From G963708235 sp963708235 (GTDB taxonomy: Bacteria > Actinomycetota > Acidimicrobiia > Spongiisociales > UBA5794): DNA of 64,000 bases. Under the pieces are notes generated by a model. That model saw only the letters and a program-made list of their open reading frames with translations. It did not search any database and had not been told where the DNA came from. Both the position numbers and the translations under genes were made by a program. The DNA lies in contig OY970200.1 of the NCBI GenBank assembly GCA_963708235.1, forward strand, positions 3,534,001 to 3,598,000. Reading direction: 5' to 3'. Below are positions 50,228 to 58,533 of this stretch, piece after piece (within the stretch, counting starts at the first letter, position 1; every line of letters begins with the position of its first letter).

Positions 50228-51571
50228 TCACTTCTTCTTCTTGGCCAATCCCGGTGGGACCGAAGGAGGTCCACCCGGGCTGGGCGGATCGGCGTCGTCG
50301 CCTGACGGCTCAGGTCCCGGGTTGCCGAGCGGACAACCCCGCTCGTTCTCGCCTTCCAGGAGGTTCTTGGCAGTCTCGAAGTTGCCCGAGGCGTACGCAC
50401 CCTGAACCAGGGCGATCACGTCGGCGGTGGTGTAGGCGTAGCTGACTCCACCGGAGGCCGCATTGAGCAGGGCTGCGACGGCGTGACGTCCGAGCGCCTT
50501 CTCGCCGCCTCCTCCCTGGGCAACGGCACCGAGCAGCGTCAACGTGAACGAGGAGTTGACCCCGAACGTGGTGGCGTAGTCGGCGGTCGGGGCGTACCCG
50601 ACCCACGAGCCGAGGTGGTGTGGCTGACGCCAGTATCCGGGGGTGCATCCCTGCCCGCCACCCGGCGGCGGCGGGGGCGGCGGCGGTGTCACCGGAACCG
50701 AGAGCGCTCCGACGTTCCAGGCGAACGACGCCGGACGCAGTCCGGTGTTGTCGGCGTCCTGGGAGAGTGCCTGCACGGTGAGCGAGGTCGCTCCGGCCGG
50801 GATGACCACATTGACCACCAGGGTGTCCCACTGGTCGCCGTCGACCCCGTCGAGCTGGTTGTTGAACTGGGTGACCACAGCACCGGTCGTCACCTCGATG
50901 ATGGTCGGACGTAGCCCGGGGACGCCGGGATCGGTCGAGACGCTCGAGGCGAAGATCGACATGGTGGCGACCCGGTCGGCGGCCTCCGCTGCGAACGTGA
51001 ACGTCTGCGGCACGGTGGTGTTGAGCGGCGCATCGAACCCGATGAAGGCAAGATCGTTGCCGTCGCGGATCTGGATGTCGCTCGTCGTGGTGCCGTCGTC
51101 ATAGATGACCAGCACACCGGCGCCGTTGTTGGCCCGGTTGAAGTTCATGTTGCTGATGTTGAGCGCATTGGCGCCGGCCGCCACCAGACCGAGCCCGGTG
51201 ATGTCGGCGCGCAGCGTCGTCGAGTAGGTGCTGCCAAAGAAGTTGGTCGGCCCGCCGATGACGGTGCCCACCACGTTGTTCCCGTTGACGGTCACCTGGT
51301 CGTCGTATCCGGTCGGCCCGGCGGTCTGACCCTCCCAATAGAGCAGAGCCTGCTTCACCGTTGCCCCGGCCGGGACGGCGACGTTGATCGTCCCTGGTCC
51401 TGCGATCATTCCGATACCGGCGGCAACGGTCCCTGACCCGGTGGCGATTGCAATGCTCGGTGGCCCCAGCGTCTCGCTCCCGTCAGCCAATGCCGGAAGC
51501 GCCGACATCGCCATCAAGAGTCCCACCGCAACTGCCACCGCACGCCGCGTAATGCGGCCACGTGTATTCAT
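50228..51571 (-). CDS. Large secreted protein with CTPGYWR-type C-terminal domain
   Basis: 447 residues from the ATG at 51571. A signal peptide (about 1-30, RRAVAVAVGLLMAMSALPALA) is followed by a beta-rich domain (TVKQALLYWEGQ, DQVTVNGNNVVGTVIGG, GAGVLVIYDDG). Then come a run of eight Pro, a GCTPGYWRQPHHLGSWVGY module with KALGRHAVAALLNA, and an Ala/Pro-Lys tail (PPGLAKKKK). The module resembles domains of unknown function in secreted actinobacterial proteins. It has no enzyme motif. Probably surface or extracellular. It is isolated between ino1 and nfo. Confidence 0.82.
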   Translation of the reverse strand: MNTRGRITRRAVAVAVGLLMAMSALPALADGSETLGPPSIAIATGSGTVAAGIGMIAGPGTINVAVPAGATVKQALLYWEGQTAGPTGYDDQVTVNGNNVVGTVIGGPTNFFGSTYSTTLRADITGLGLVAAGANALNISNMNFNRANNGAGVLVIYDDGTTTSDIQIRDGNDLAFIGFDAPLNTTVPQTFTFAAEAADRVATMSIFASSVSTDPGVPGLRPTIIEVTTGAVVTQFNNQLDGVDGDQWDTLVVNVVIPAGATSLTVQALSQDADNTGLRPASFAWNVGALSVPVTPPPPPPPPGGGQGCTPGYWRQPHHLGSWVGYAPTADYATTFGVNSSFTLTLLGAVAQGGGGEKALGRHAVAALLNAASGGVSYAYTTADVIALVQGAYASGNFETAKNLLEGENERGCPLGNPGPEPSGDDADPPSPGGPPSVPPGLAKKKK

Positions 51572-51768
51572 CGATACCCCCTGAGTATCTCCCCTGGAAT
51601 CCCCCACACCGACGGCGTCGGTGCAGCCGCCCGATATTAGACGGTGTGTCACGGCTATCGCCAGAGTCTTATTTGCGAACCGTAGGCAGGACGACTAACA
51701 CCGGCCAACTGCAAGGCGACATCGATCTTGACCGATAGACGGTCTTCGGCACCCGCCTCCGCTCGCCG

Positions 51769-52527
51769 TCAGAGTTGGCGCCGTACCCAATCGATGTCAT
51801 CGCGGTGGGCGGATACCGGTCCCGGGGTCTCCACCACCACCGGTGCGGAGGCCTCGGCCACCACCGTTGCGAGCAGATCGATCGGGATCTGGCCGGCGCC
51901 GAGGTTGGCGTGACGGTCGCGGCGACTGCCGTGGGGATCTCGCGAGTCGTTGCAGTGCACCAGGTCGAGGCGGCCGGTGAGGCTGCGGAGCGTCGCAACC
52001 GCCGTTGCCAGGTCATCTCCTCCGGCCCATGCGTGACAGGTGTCGAGGCAGGTGCCGACGTTGAATTCGCCGATCTCATCCCACAGCGGACCGTAGTTGG
52101 CGAGCTCGCGGACGACGGCGTTGCCGCCACCGGCGGTGTTCTCGACCAGGATCGGAATCGGGGTCTCGAAGGACTCGAGCGCCTTGCGCCACCGCTCGAA
52201 GCCGACCGAGATGTCCTCGTCGTCGCCGACGTGGCCACCGTGGACGATGAGCCCGGCGGCGCCGATGGCGGCGGCCGCCTCTGCCGACTGGGCCATCGTC
52301 TTGCGGCTCGGGATGCGAATGCGGTTGTTCGGTGATGCCGGATTCATCAGGTACGGCGCATGGACGTAGATCACCGTGTCAGAAGCGGCCAGCTCGGAGG
52401 CGTCCTGACGGGGCGGCGGCTTCTTCCAGGACTGCGGGTCCGACAGAAATATCTGCACCAGGTCGGCGTTGCGATCCTCCGCTTCCGCCAGCGGATCAGC
52501 CCCACCGGTGTGGGCGCCGACGATCAT
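51769..52527 (-). CDS. nfo: Endonuclease IV (AP endonuclease)
   Basis: 252 residues with a xylose-isomerase-like TIM barrel. Metal ligands appear in VHGGHVG, LVENTAGGG, CLDTCHAWAGG, HCNDSRDPHGSRRDRHANLGAG and VVVETPG. It cuts DNA at abasic sites in base-excision repair. The ATG overlaps the preceding membrane-protein gene by 4 nt, making it the third gene of an operon with pyrE. Confidence 0.94.
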   Translation of the reverse strand: MIVGAHTGGADPLAEAEDRNADLVQIFLSDPQSWKKPPPRQDASELAASDTVIYVHAPYLMNPASPNNRIRIPSRKTMAQSAEAAAAIGAAGLIVHGGHVGDDEDISVGFERWRKALESFETPIPILVENTAGGGNAVVRELANYGPLWDEIGEFNVGTCLDTCHAWAGGDDLATAVATLRSLTGRLDLVHCNDSRDPHGSRRDRHANLGAGQIPIDLLATVVAEASAPVVVETPGPVSAHRDDIDWVRRQL

Positions 52528-53246
52528 GGGGAGGTGAACTCGCCATCGAGATCGCCGCCACCGACATCGCGACCCGCTTGATCGATGTCGGCAGGTTCCT
52601 CGGGATCCGACGAGTCGGTCGCTGCGGGTCGAAACAGCGTGTCATCGATCACATCCGAATCGACGGCGGCCCCGGACAGGCTCTCGGCGTGGCGACGCCA
52701 CCCGTCCATGGCAACCTGCGCATGTGCCGCAACCTCCTCCGGGGGGAGCTTCCATGTGTCGGCATCCACCTTCATCGTGGACCCATCCCACTCTGCTCCC
52801 CACAACCGCACCGGGAGGCGTTCCGGGTCGACCACCTCCACCAGCAGAACCCGGGTGGCAACCAGTTCGCCGTCTTCGGCATCACTTCCCGAATGGACCC
52901 ATCGAACCTGGTCCCAGGGGATGGTCACATACTCGGAGCGCCGGTCGACCCGGAGCCGTATGGCGTCGGGTGCGATCTCGACGACCGGATCGCGTCTGAC
53001 CAGCCCGGAGATGGCGACGACGCCGAGACCCACGGCGGAGACCATCAGCAGCGACCCCCACAGATAGTCGGTCCGTTGCTGGCTCAGACCACGCGAGGTG
53101 ATCGCCCCGGTCTCTTCGTCCCGCTCGGGGGGAGCTGACACCCAGTGGCCGGCGACGATGTCGTAGGAAACGACCGCAAGGAAGACGGCCACCAGCAGCA
53201 TGAGGATGCGCCGACTCACCCGGCTGCGCACCGCAACGGTGTTCAC
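52524..53246 (-). CDS. Membrane protein of unknown function
   Basis: 240 residues with two membrane helices (about 13-32 and 62-80). Between them is a short loop with ERDEETG. The C-terminal part has a PH-like appearance (VEIAPDAIRLRVDRRSEYVTIPWDQVRWV). The final 40 residues are Asp/Glu-rich. No family is recognised with confidence. It overlaps pyrE (stop) and nfo (start) by 4 nt each, so its product is tied to both. Confidence 0.75.
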   Translation of the reverse strand: MNTVAVRSRVSRRILMLLVAVFLAVVSYDIVAGHWVSAPPERDEETGAITSRGLSQQRTDYLWGSLLMVSAVGLGVVAISGLVRRDPVVEIAPDAIRLRVDRRSEYVTIPWDQVRWVHSGSDAEDGELVATRVLLVEVVDPERLPVRLWGAEWDGSTMKVDADTWKLPPEEVAAHAQVAMDGWRRHAESLSGAAVDSDVIDDTLFRPAATDSSDPEEPADIDQAGRDVGGGDLDGEFTSP

Positions 53247-53788
53247 GAGGTCACCCCGAGATCGGCCGGACGAACCAACGCCCGATAGGGAACTCCCACT
53301 GCCGCCATCCGATCGGCAACCACCCCTTCGCTCCGGTCGACGATCGACAGGGCACCGACCACGGAGACGTCCTCGGCCCGGAGCGCTTCGATGGCTTCGA
53401 CCAGCGCCGCTCCGGTGGTGGTGGTGTCCTCGACCACCAGAACGCGATCGCCCGGACCGACCGGACCGACCAGTCGCCCCCCGGTTCCATGTGACTTGGC
53501 TTCCTTGCGGACCGAGAAGGCGCGCAACGGGGCACCGGCCGTCATGGCGGTGGCGATGGCGATCGGATCGGCGCCCATGGTCAACCCCCCGACCGCATCC
53601 ACCCCTTCAGGGACCACTTCGGCCACCGCCGCCCCGATCAGACGGGCACCCTCACCGTCGAACGTGGTCTGCCTTGCGTCCAGGTACCACGAGGAGACGA
53701 CTCCGGAACGCAGCGTGAACGGCCCGTCGGTGCGCACGGCGCGGTTGCGGAGGTGCTCGATGAGGGCATTGCGGTGGCTGGTGGTCAC
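53243..53788 (-). CDS. pyrE: Orotate phosphoribosyltransferase
   Basis: 181 residues from a GTG at 53788. PRPP-binding motif VLVVEDTTTTGAALVEAIEAL, FSVRKEAKSHGTGGRLVG, and TLRSGVVSSWYLDAR for orotate. It makes orotidine monophosphate in pyrimidine synthesis. First gene of the pyrE-membrane protein-nfo operon. Confidence 0.95.
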   Translation of the reverse strand: MTTSHRNALIEHLRNRAVRTDGPFTLRSGVVSSWYLDARQTTFDGEGARLIGAAVAEVVPEGVDAVGGLTMGADPIAIATAMTAGAPLRAFSVRKEAKSHGTGGRLVGPVGPGDRVLVVEDTTTTGAALVEAIEALRAEDVSVVGALSIVDRSEGVVADRMAAVGVPYRALVRPADLGVTS

Positions 53789-53977
53789 GGGGTGCAGGCT
53801 ACCCGAAGGCGATCTGCCCGATGGCCGATGCGATCGGGACACTTCTCGGCCCGTAGGCCTGGCGGGGGCGATTCCCCCTTCCCTGCCAGGTGCCGGTCCA
53901 GTGAGGTGAGGGACCTGCCGAGGCGTCGTGGTCCGCTCCGGCTTCGACGACCGGGTTCAGATGGGAGTACGGGCGTT

Positions 53978-53991
53978 TAGCCTTCCGTTCC
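53978..53991 (+). promoter_or_regulatory. -10-like box close to start codon
   Basis: TAGCCT lies 8 nt upstream of the ATG at 53992. This allows a leaderless transcript. No Shine-Dalgarno sequence is seen. Confidence 0.35.
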
Positions 53992-54678
53992 ATGGAGTTC
54001 GTCTTTGTCCGTCACGGACAGCCGGAATGGAGCAGGGCCGGCATCAGTCAGCCAGACCCGCGTCTGACCGATGTCGGCGAACGGCAGGCCCGACAGGTGG
54101 CCGAACGACTCGCCGGCGGGGTCCGTCCGGTCACCGAGATCCTGGTCTCGCCGGCCCTGCGCTCGCAGCAGACCGCCGCACCACTCGCCGCCGCCACCGG
54201 TCTGCAACCGGTGACCATCCCCGACCTCGTCGAGATCCGCAACCCGGACTGGACCGACCAACCCGAGACCGAGGTGCAACGCATCTTCGAGGAGGCGCGA
54301 CTCCGCCCACCCGAGGAGTGGTGGGATGGCATCACCGGTGGCGAAAGCTTCCGGGACTTCCATATCCGGATCACATCGGCAGTACGGGGCATCCTGGGCG
54401 AGCGGGGAATCGCACCCGACCGCGACGGCCGTCCCCATCTCTGGGACGGCGCCGGCGACGACCGTCGCGTCGTGGTGGTGGCTCACGCAGGGACCAACTC
54501 GGTGGCCCTGACCTTCCTGCTCGGCGTCGAGCCGACACCGTGGGAATGGGAGCGGTTCGTGCTTGGGCACGCCTCACTGGCCCGCGTCCGCGCCATTCCG
54601 CTTGCCGGCGACCATGTGTTCAGCCTCCGGTCGTTCAACGACCAGGAGCATCTCCCCGGTCATCTCCGGTCACGGTGA
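53992..54678 (+). CDS. Histidine phosphatase family protein
   Basis: 228 residues. The catalytic RHG motif is at residues 7-9 (FVFVRHGQPEWS), with a second His in VVVVAHAGTNSVAL. Also LTDVGERQARQVAERL and VSPALRSQQTAAPL. The branch-1 family includes phosphoglycerate mutases and phosphatases. The substrate is not known. Convergent with uppS. Confidence 0.9.
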   Translation: MEFVFVRHGQPEWSRAGISQPDPRLTDVGERQARQVAERLAGGVRPVTEILVSPALRSQQTAAPLAAATGLQPVTIPDLVEIRNPDWTDQPETEVQRIFEEARLRPPEEWWDGITGGESFRDFHIRITSAVRGILGERGIAPDRDGRPHLWDGAGDDRRVVVVAHAGTNSVALTFLLGVEPTPWEWERFVLGHASLARVRAIPLAGDHVFSLRSFNDQEHLPGHLRSR

Positions 54679-54721
54679 CGTATCCCGACATGCCGGGTGC
54701 GATCAGCAGGTGGGGAGACGC

Positions 54722-55522
54722 TCATTTGCCGAATCGACGGTCGCGGCGGGTGAAGCTCCGCAACGCCCGTAGGAAGTCGACTCGTCGGAACGCCGGCCAG
54801 AACACATCGACGAACGAGTATTCGGCGTAGGCCGACTGCCAGAGCAGGAAGCCGGAGAGCCGGGCCTCGCCGGAGGTGCGGATCACCAGATCGGGATCGG
54901 GTAGATCAGCGGTGTACATGTGCCGAGCCAGCGCATCGGCGTCGATGCGCGACGCCAACTCCTCGGGCGCCACCCCTTCGTCGACGAGCCCCGCCACCAG
55001 CTCGCGCGCAGCATCGACGATCTCCTGGCGCCCGGCATATGCCAGGGCGATGGTGACCCGCAACGCACCAACCGAGCACGACTCCTGGAGCCGCTTGGTC
55101 GCCTCGACGAGCCGGGGCGGGAGCAGATCGAGACTCCCGATGAAGCGAACCCGGACATCCACATCGGCCAGCGCATCCGGCATGCTGTCGAAGAGTTCGA
55201 TGAGGACGTCGTAGTAGGGATCCAGCTCGTCGGGGGAACGCTGCAGATTCTCCTTCGACAGCAACCAGCATGTCACCGCGGGAATACCCAATCCCGCGGT
55301 CCATTGAATGAGTTCGACGACCTTGGACATACCTACTTGGTAGCTTGCGCTGTAATCAGGGAGCCGCTCCTCCCTGGCATAGCGACGATGGCCATCGTGG
55401 ATCACGCCGATGTGCCGCGGGAGAGCAGAGCGGTCGAGCTCCGCGGTGATCCGTCGCTCGTAGACTGCGTACAGCGGACGCTTGATCGTCTCGCGAACCC
55501 GGGTCGAACCCAATTTCCTCAT
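54722..55522 (-). CDS. uppS: Short-chain cis-prenyl diphosphate synthase (Rv1086-like)
   Basis: 266 residues. Core motifs: HIGVIHDGHRRYAREE (catalytic Asp43), YQVGMSKVVELIQW, CWLLSKENLQRSPDEL, VIRTSGEARLSGFLLWQSAYAE and the end DRRFGK. The pattern is closest to the mycobacterial Z-farnesyl diphosphate synthase group, judged from memory (LLSTENLQRDPDEL). The usual DGN after the catalytic Asp is DGH here (His45), and the His of the FGH motif is Tyr61. It makes a prenyl carrier lipid precursor; product length is not shown. Confidence 0.88.
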   Translation of the reverse strand: MRKLGSTRVRETIKRPLYAVYERRITAELDRSALPRHIGVIHDGHRRYAREERLPDYSASYQVGMSKVVELIQWTAGLGIPAVTCWLLSKENLQRSPDELDPYYDVLIELFDSMPDALADVDVRVRFIGSLDLLPPRLVEATKRLQESCSVGALRVTIALAYAGRQEIVDAARELVAGLVDEGVAPEELASRIDADALARHMYTADLPDPDLVIRTSGEARLSGFLLWQSAYAEYSFVDVFWPAFRRVDFLRALRSFTRRDRRFGK

Positions 55523-55614
55523 CGAAGCACCAATTCTGCGACGTGGTTGGTTTGATTGGGTTCTGTATGTGCCATGATGAGTAGTTGTAATTCCCAGTAA
55601 CGGAGGTTCTTCGG

Positions 55615-56004
55615 ATGGCCATGTCGAAGGAACACAAAGATGCGCTGGCTCAAGGCCGCCGTGAGTCTCGCGCCATCAAACGCTATCTCGAGGCGCTCGC
55701 CAATCGGCGCCCGGGTCGGCCGGTGACGTCGGAAAGCTTGGAAGGCCGCGTCCAGCGTATCGACGAGAAGCTCGGAGAGGAATCCGACCCGCTGAAGCGC
55801 GTCGACCTCCTGCAACAGCGGATCGATGTGACCGAGGCGTTGAAGCGGGTTTCCTCGGCGCAGGATCTCGAGACACTCGAGACCGGCTTCGTCGAGTCCG
55901 CACAGGCCTATTCGGAGCGCAAAGGCATCACCTACTCGGCCTGGCGCGAAGCCGGCGTCCCGGCGGGTGCGCTGCGCAAGGCCGGCATCAGCCGCTCGGC
56001 ATAG
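55615..56004 (+). CDS. Conserved actinobacterial protein of unknown function
   Basis: 129 residues with CGGAGG upstream of the ATG. The N-terminal half is basic and helical (HKDALAQGRRESRAIKRYLEALANRRPGRP), the middle is a coiled-coil-like stretch (RVQRIDEKLGEESDPLKRVDLLQQRIDV), and the end reads GITYSAWREAGVPAGALRKAGI, a compact HTH-like tail. I recognise this shape from actinobacterial genomes but know no function. It is divergent from the prenyltransferase gene. Confidence 0.75.
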   Translation: MAMSKEHKDALAQGRRESRAIKRYLEALANRRPGRPVTSESLEGRVQRIDEKLGEESDPLKRVDLLQQRIDVTEALKRVSSAQDLETLETGFVESAQAYSERKGITYSAWREAGVPAGALRKAGISRSA

Positions 56005-57003
56005 AGCGTCGCCGGGCACGGCTGCCTCACGACCAGGCGATCTGCACGCACCCGAGCCCTCACCACAGGTCAGGTTCGTGGTCGTCTCATGACGAAGCAC
56101 CGAACCCCGCAGGCCATGCCACGTATGGTTCGATACAGATCTGGAGGGGATCCGGGGGTACCCGGTCACTCCCGACTCTTGCGACAGCCACTGCGCTTCG
56201 GTGCGGTGGCTGTCGCCGTTTCGGGTCACCCGGGCACGCCGAATCGTCGGGTCCCGCCGACCGTGGACCTCGGCGGAGGGGCGTCTCGTACCCCGTGTCT
56301 GCAAGAGAGCCATGGTCTCGATTATGGCCCGCCGGTGACCGACTGCCAGCCAACGGTCATGCTGGACCCCCGGTCGAGCGTCGTCACTGAGCCAACAGCA
56401 AGGGAGATGGGGACGACGGGGAGTCCCGAAGTGTTCGGCCCCCGGCGGTCCGATCCAACGCGGCGTCGTGGTGTTTTGCCCGGGAGATATCGCCCGATCA
56501 GGTGTGGCATCCGATCCGGACGACGCATGCGTCAGTTCACCCCGGGGACGCCGCGGGAGATACATCGCGGCCGCCGACGCCATCGATCAGCCGGACCATG
56601 CTCCACGTGCCCTTCCGTCGGCGCCACCAATTTAGGTGGGAGCATCATCCACAACTCACCAGCGATCTGTCGCAATCGATTACGTGACGTTCGTCAAGCT
56701 TTCGCTGTCGAGTCTCCGATTCGGCCGTTGGTCGGAGTTGATTCGGCAAGCCGCGGGCGGCGCTATAGGTGTCACCGTTGACGTTCCATCAGCATGTTTC
56801 ATGCACCATGGGAGTTGGTCGGCGTTACCGGCATTGGCAAGCAGGCACCAGTGCCCCGTGCCTTGCTCCCCCTCCCGGCAACCGGGATGAACCGAACCGG
56901 AGGAAGGCGGTCTACCCTTGCCGCTGAACCTCGCAAGTTTCGCCGCCCGCTGCGCAGCTTGCGACATTGCACGGCATAAGTGGCCTCACGGAAAGCTCCG
57001 TCA
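56005..57003. other. 1-kb intergenic region
   Basis: Between the 129-residue gene and the ROK gene. It holds one hairpin (56181-56216), then AT-richer DNA (56630-56830) with no clear gene. The open frames on both strands are Arg/Pro-rich and lack starts. The AT-rich part may be the promoter region of the ROK gene. Confidence 0.5.
56181..56216 (+). terminator. Hairpin downstream of the 129-residue gene
   Basis: GCGACAGCCAC and its complement form an 11-bp stem with a 14-nt loop, followed by CGTTTCGGG. Distance to the gene end is 177 nt, so the match is not certain. Confidence 0.5.
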
Positions 57004-58209
57004 ATGACCGTCACTCCGAACCCACCGATCACAGCCGGTGCGGTCCTCCGGCTCATCCGGGAGGGCAGGGCGACGACACGCAACGATCTCGCCACGCTGC
57101 TGGGTGCCGGCAGAACCACCATCGCCCAGCGGGTCGATGCCCTCCTCGCCACCAGGCTGGTCCACGAGGCGGGCGCCGGAGCATCCACAGGTGGCCGCCG
57201 ACCGACGGTCCTTGCGTTCAGCGCCGACACCGGCGTCGTCCTGTCGGCCGATCTCGGGGCCACCCACTGCAGGCTGGCCATCACCGATCTCGACGGTCAG
57301 GTGCTGACCTCCCATGCGGGCAACCTCGACATCGCTCGTGGCCCGAATGAGGTTCTCTCCGAAGTCGTGGCCTCGTTCCGTCGCATACTCGGTGAGATCG
57401 GGATGACATCCGATGACGTCCTCGGTATCGGGCTCGGTGTCCCCGGTCCCGTCGAATTTGCCACGGGGCGCCCGGCGAACCCCCCGATCATGCCCGGATG
57501 GGACGGGTTCTCCGTCCCCGACTGGTTCGCATCCGTGTTCCCCGGGGTGCCGGTGGTGGTCGACAACGACGTGAACATCATGGCGCTCGGCGAGTACGCC
57601 CGGCTGTGGAAGGGGACGCCGTATTTCCTCATGGTCAAGGTGGGGACCGGAATCGGGGGCGGGATCATCGTCGACGGCCAGGTGCGCCGCGGCGCACAGG
57701 GTGCGGCCGGCGACATCGGTCACGTCCAGATGACCGGCCAACCCGCAGCGATGTGCCGCTGCGGCAATGTGGGGTGCCTCGAGGCCCTGGCGGGAGGTGG
57801 CGCCATGGCGCAGCGTCTCGCCGAGGCCGGGTACGACGTCCAGAACGCCCGTCAGGTCGTCGAGTTGGTACGCCAGGGCAATCAGGAAGCCACCCAGATG
57901 ATTCGCCAGTCCGGCCGGCTGCTCGGTCAGGTGCTGGCCGGTGTGGTCAACTTCCTCAATCCCAACGTCATCATCATCGGCGGCGACGTCGCAGAATCCG
58001 AGCAGCAGCTACTCGCCGGGGTCCGCGAGATCGTCTATCGGCGGTCCCTGCCTCTGGCCACCCAACACCTCCGCATCGCCCGCAGCGAGCTGGGCGACCA
58101 CGCCGGGGTCATCGGCGCCGCCGAGATGGCGATCGAGCGCGTCCTCGCCGACGACGTCGTCGACCGCCTCATCGACGGGATCTCGATGACCGAGGCCCTC
58201 GGAGGCTGA
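57004..58209 (+). CDS. ROK-family protein (NagC-like regulator or sugar kinase)
   Basis: 401 residues from the ATG at 57004 (a GTG at 56980 is also in frame). N-terminal HTH: VLRLIREGRATTRNDLATLLGAGRTTIAQRVDALL. Then the ROK core: LSADLGATHCRLAITDLDG (phosphate loop), GIGLGVPGPVEF, VVDNDVNIMALGEYARLWKG, VGTGIGGGIIVDGQV, and the zinc motif GHVQM ... CRCGNVGCLEALAGG. With the HTH it is more likely a sugar-responsive repressor than a kinase. No sugar operon is adjacent. Confidence 0.9.
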   Translation: MTVTPNPPITAGAVLRLIREGRATTRNDLATLLGAGRTTIAQRVDALLATRLVHEAGAGASTGGRRPTVLAFSADTGVVLSADLGATHCRLAITDLDGQVLTSHAGNLDIARGPNEVLSEVVASFRRILGEIGMTSDDVLGIGLGVPGPVEFATGRPANPPIMPGWDGFSVPDWFASVFPGVPVVVDNDVNIMALGEYARLWKGTPYFLMVKVGTGIGGGIIVDGQVRRGAQGAAGDIGHVQMTGQPAAMCRCGNVGCLEALAGGGAMAQRLAEAGYDVQNARQVVELVRQGNQEATQMIRQSGRLLGQVLAGVVNFLNPNVIIIGGDVAESEQQLLAGVREIVYRRSLPLATQHLRIARSELGDHAGVIGAAEMAIERVLADDVVDRLIDGISMTEALGG

Positions 58210-58307
58210 CCACCGCAGCACATGGTGGTGGCGGCGGACGCCACCCGATGCAGCCGGGGGGACCGCAGTGGTGTGGCTACAACCCCCCGAACGCGGAGAA
58301 GCTCCCT

Positions 58308-58417
58308 TCTGGCCCTCCCCTCCTCGCGGGAGGAGGGGAGGCTGCGGACGCTCGCGGACGCAGACGGGGCGGAGCGCCACGCCACGCTCCGTGGTTCAGC
58401 AGCGTCACCGACGGCCG
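58308..58417. repeat. Dispersed element A, copy 2
   Basis: CCCCTCCT-cgcggg-AGGAGGGG hairpin, then GCGGACGCAGACGGGGCGGA, then CAGCGTCACCGACGG, in the same order as at 19518-19636. It is the main content of the 323-nt gap between the ROK gene and the sugar dehydrogenase. Confidence 0.6.
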
Positions 58418-58533
58418 CCCGGCGGCGACGCACGCAAGGGACTCGCGTTCTGCTGCGACCGCCGGCCGTAGGCGGGGAGGGAACGCCCTCCCCGCCCGAA
58501 GCGGTCTGGCGACCAGGTGGCGTCGGTCAGGTG

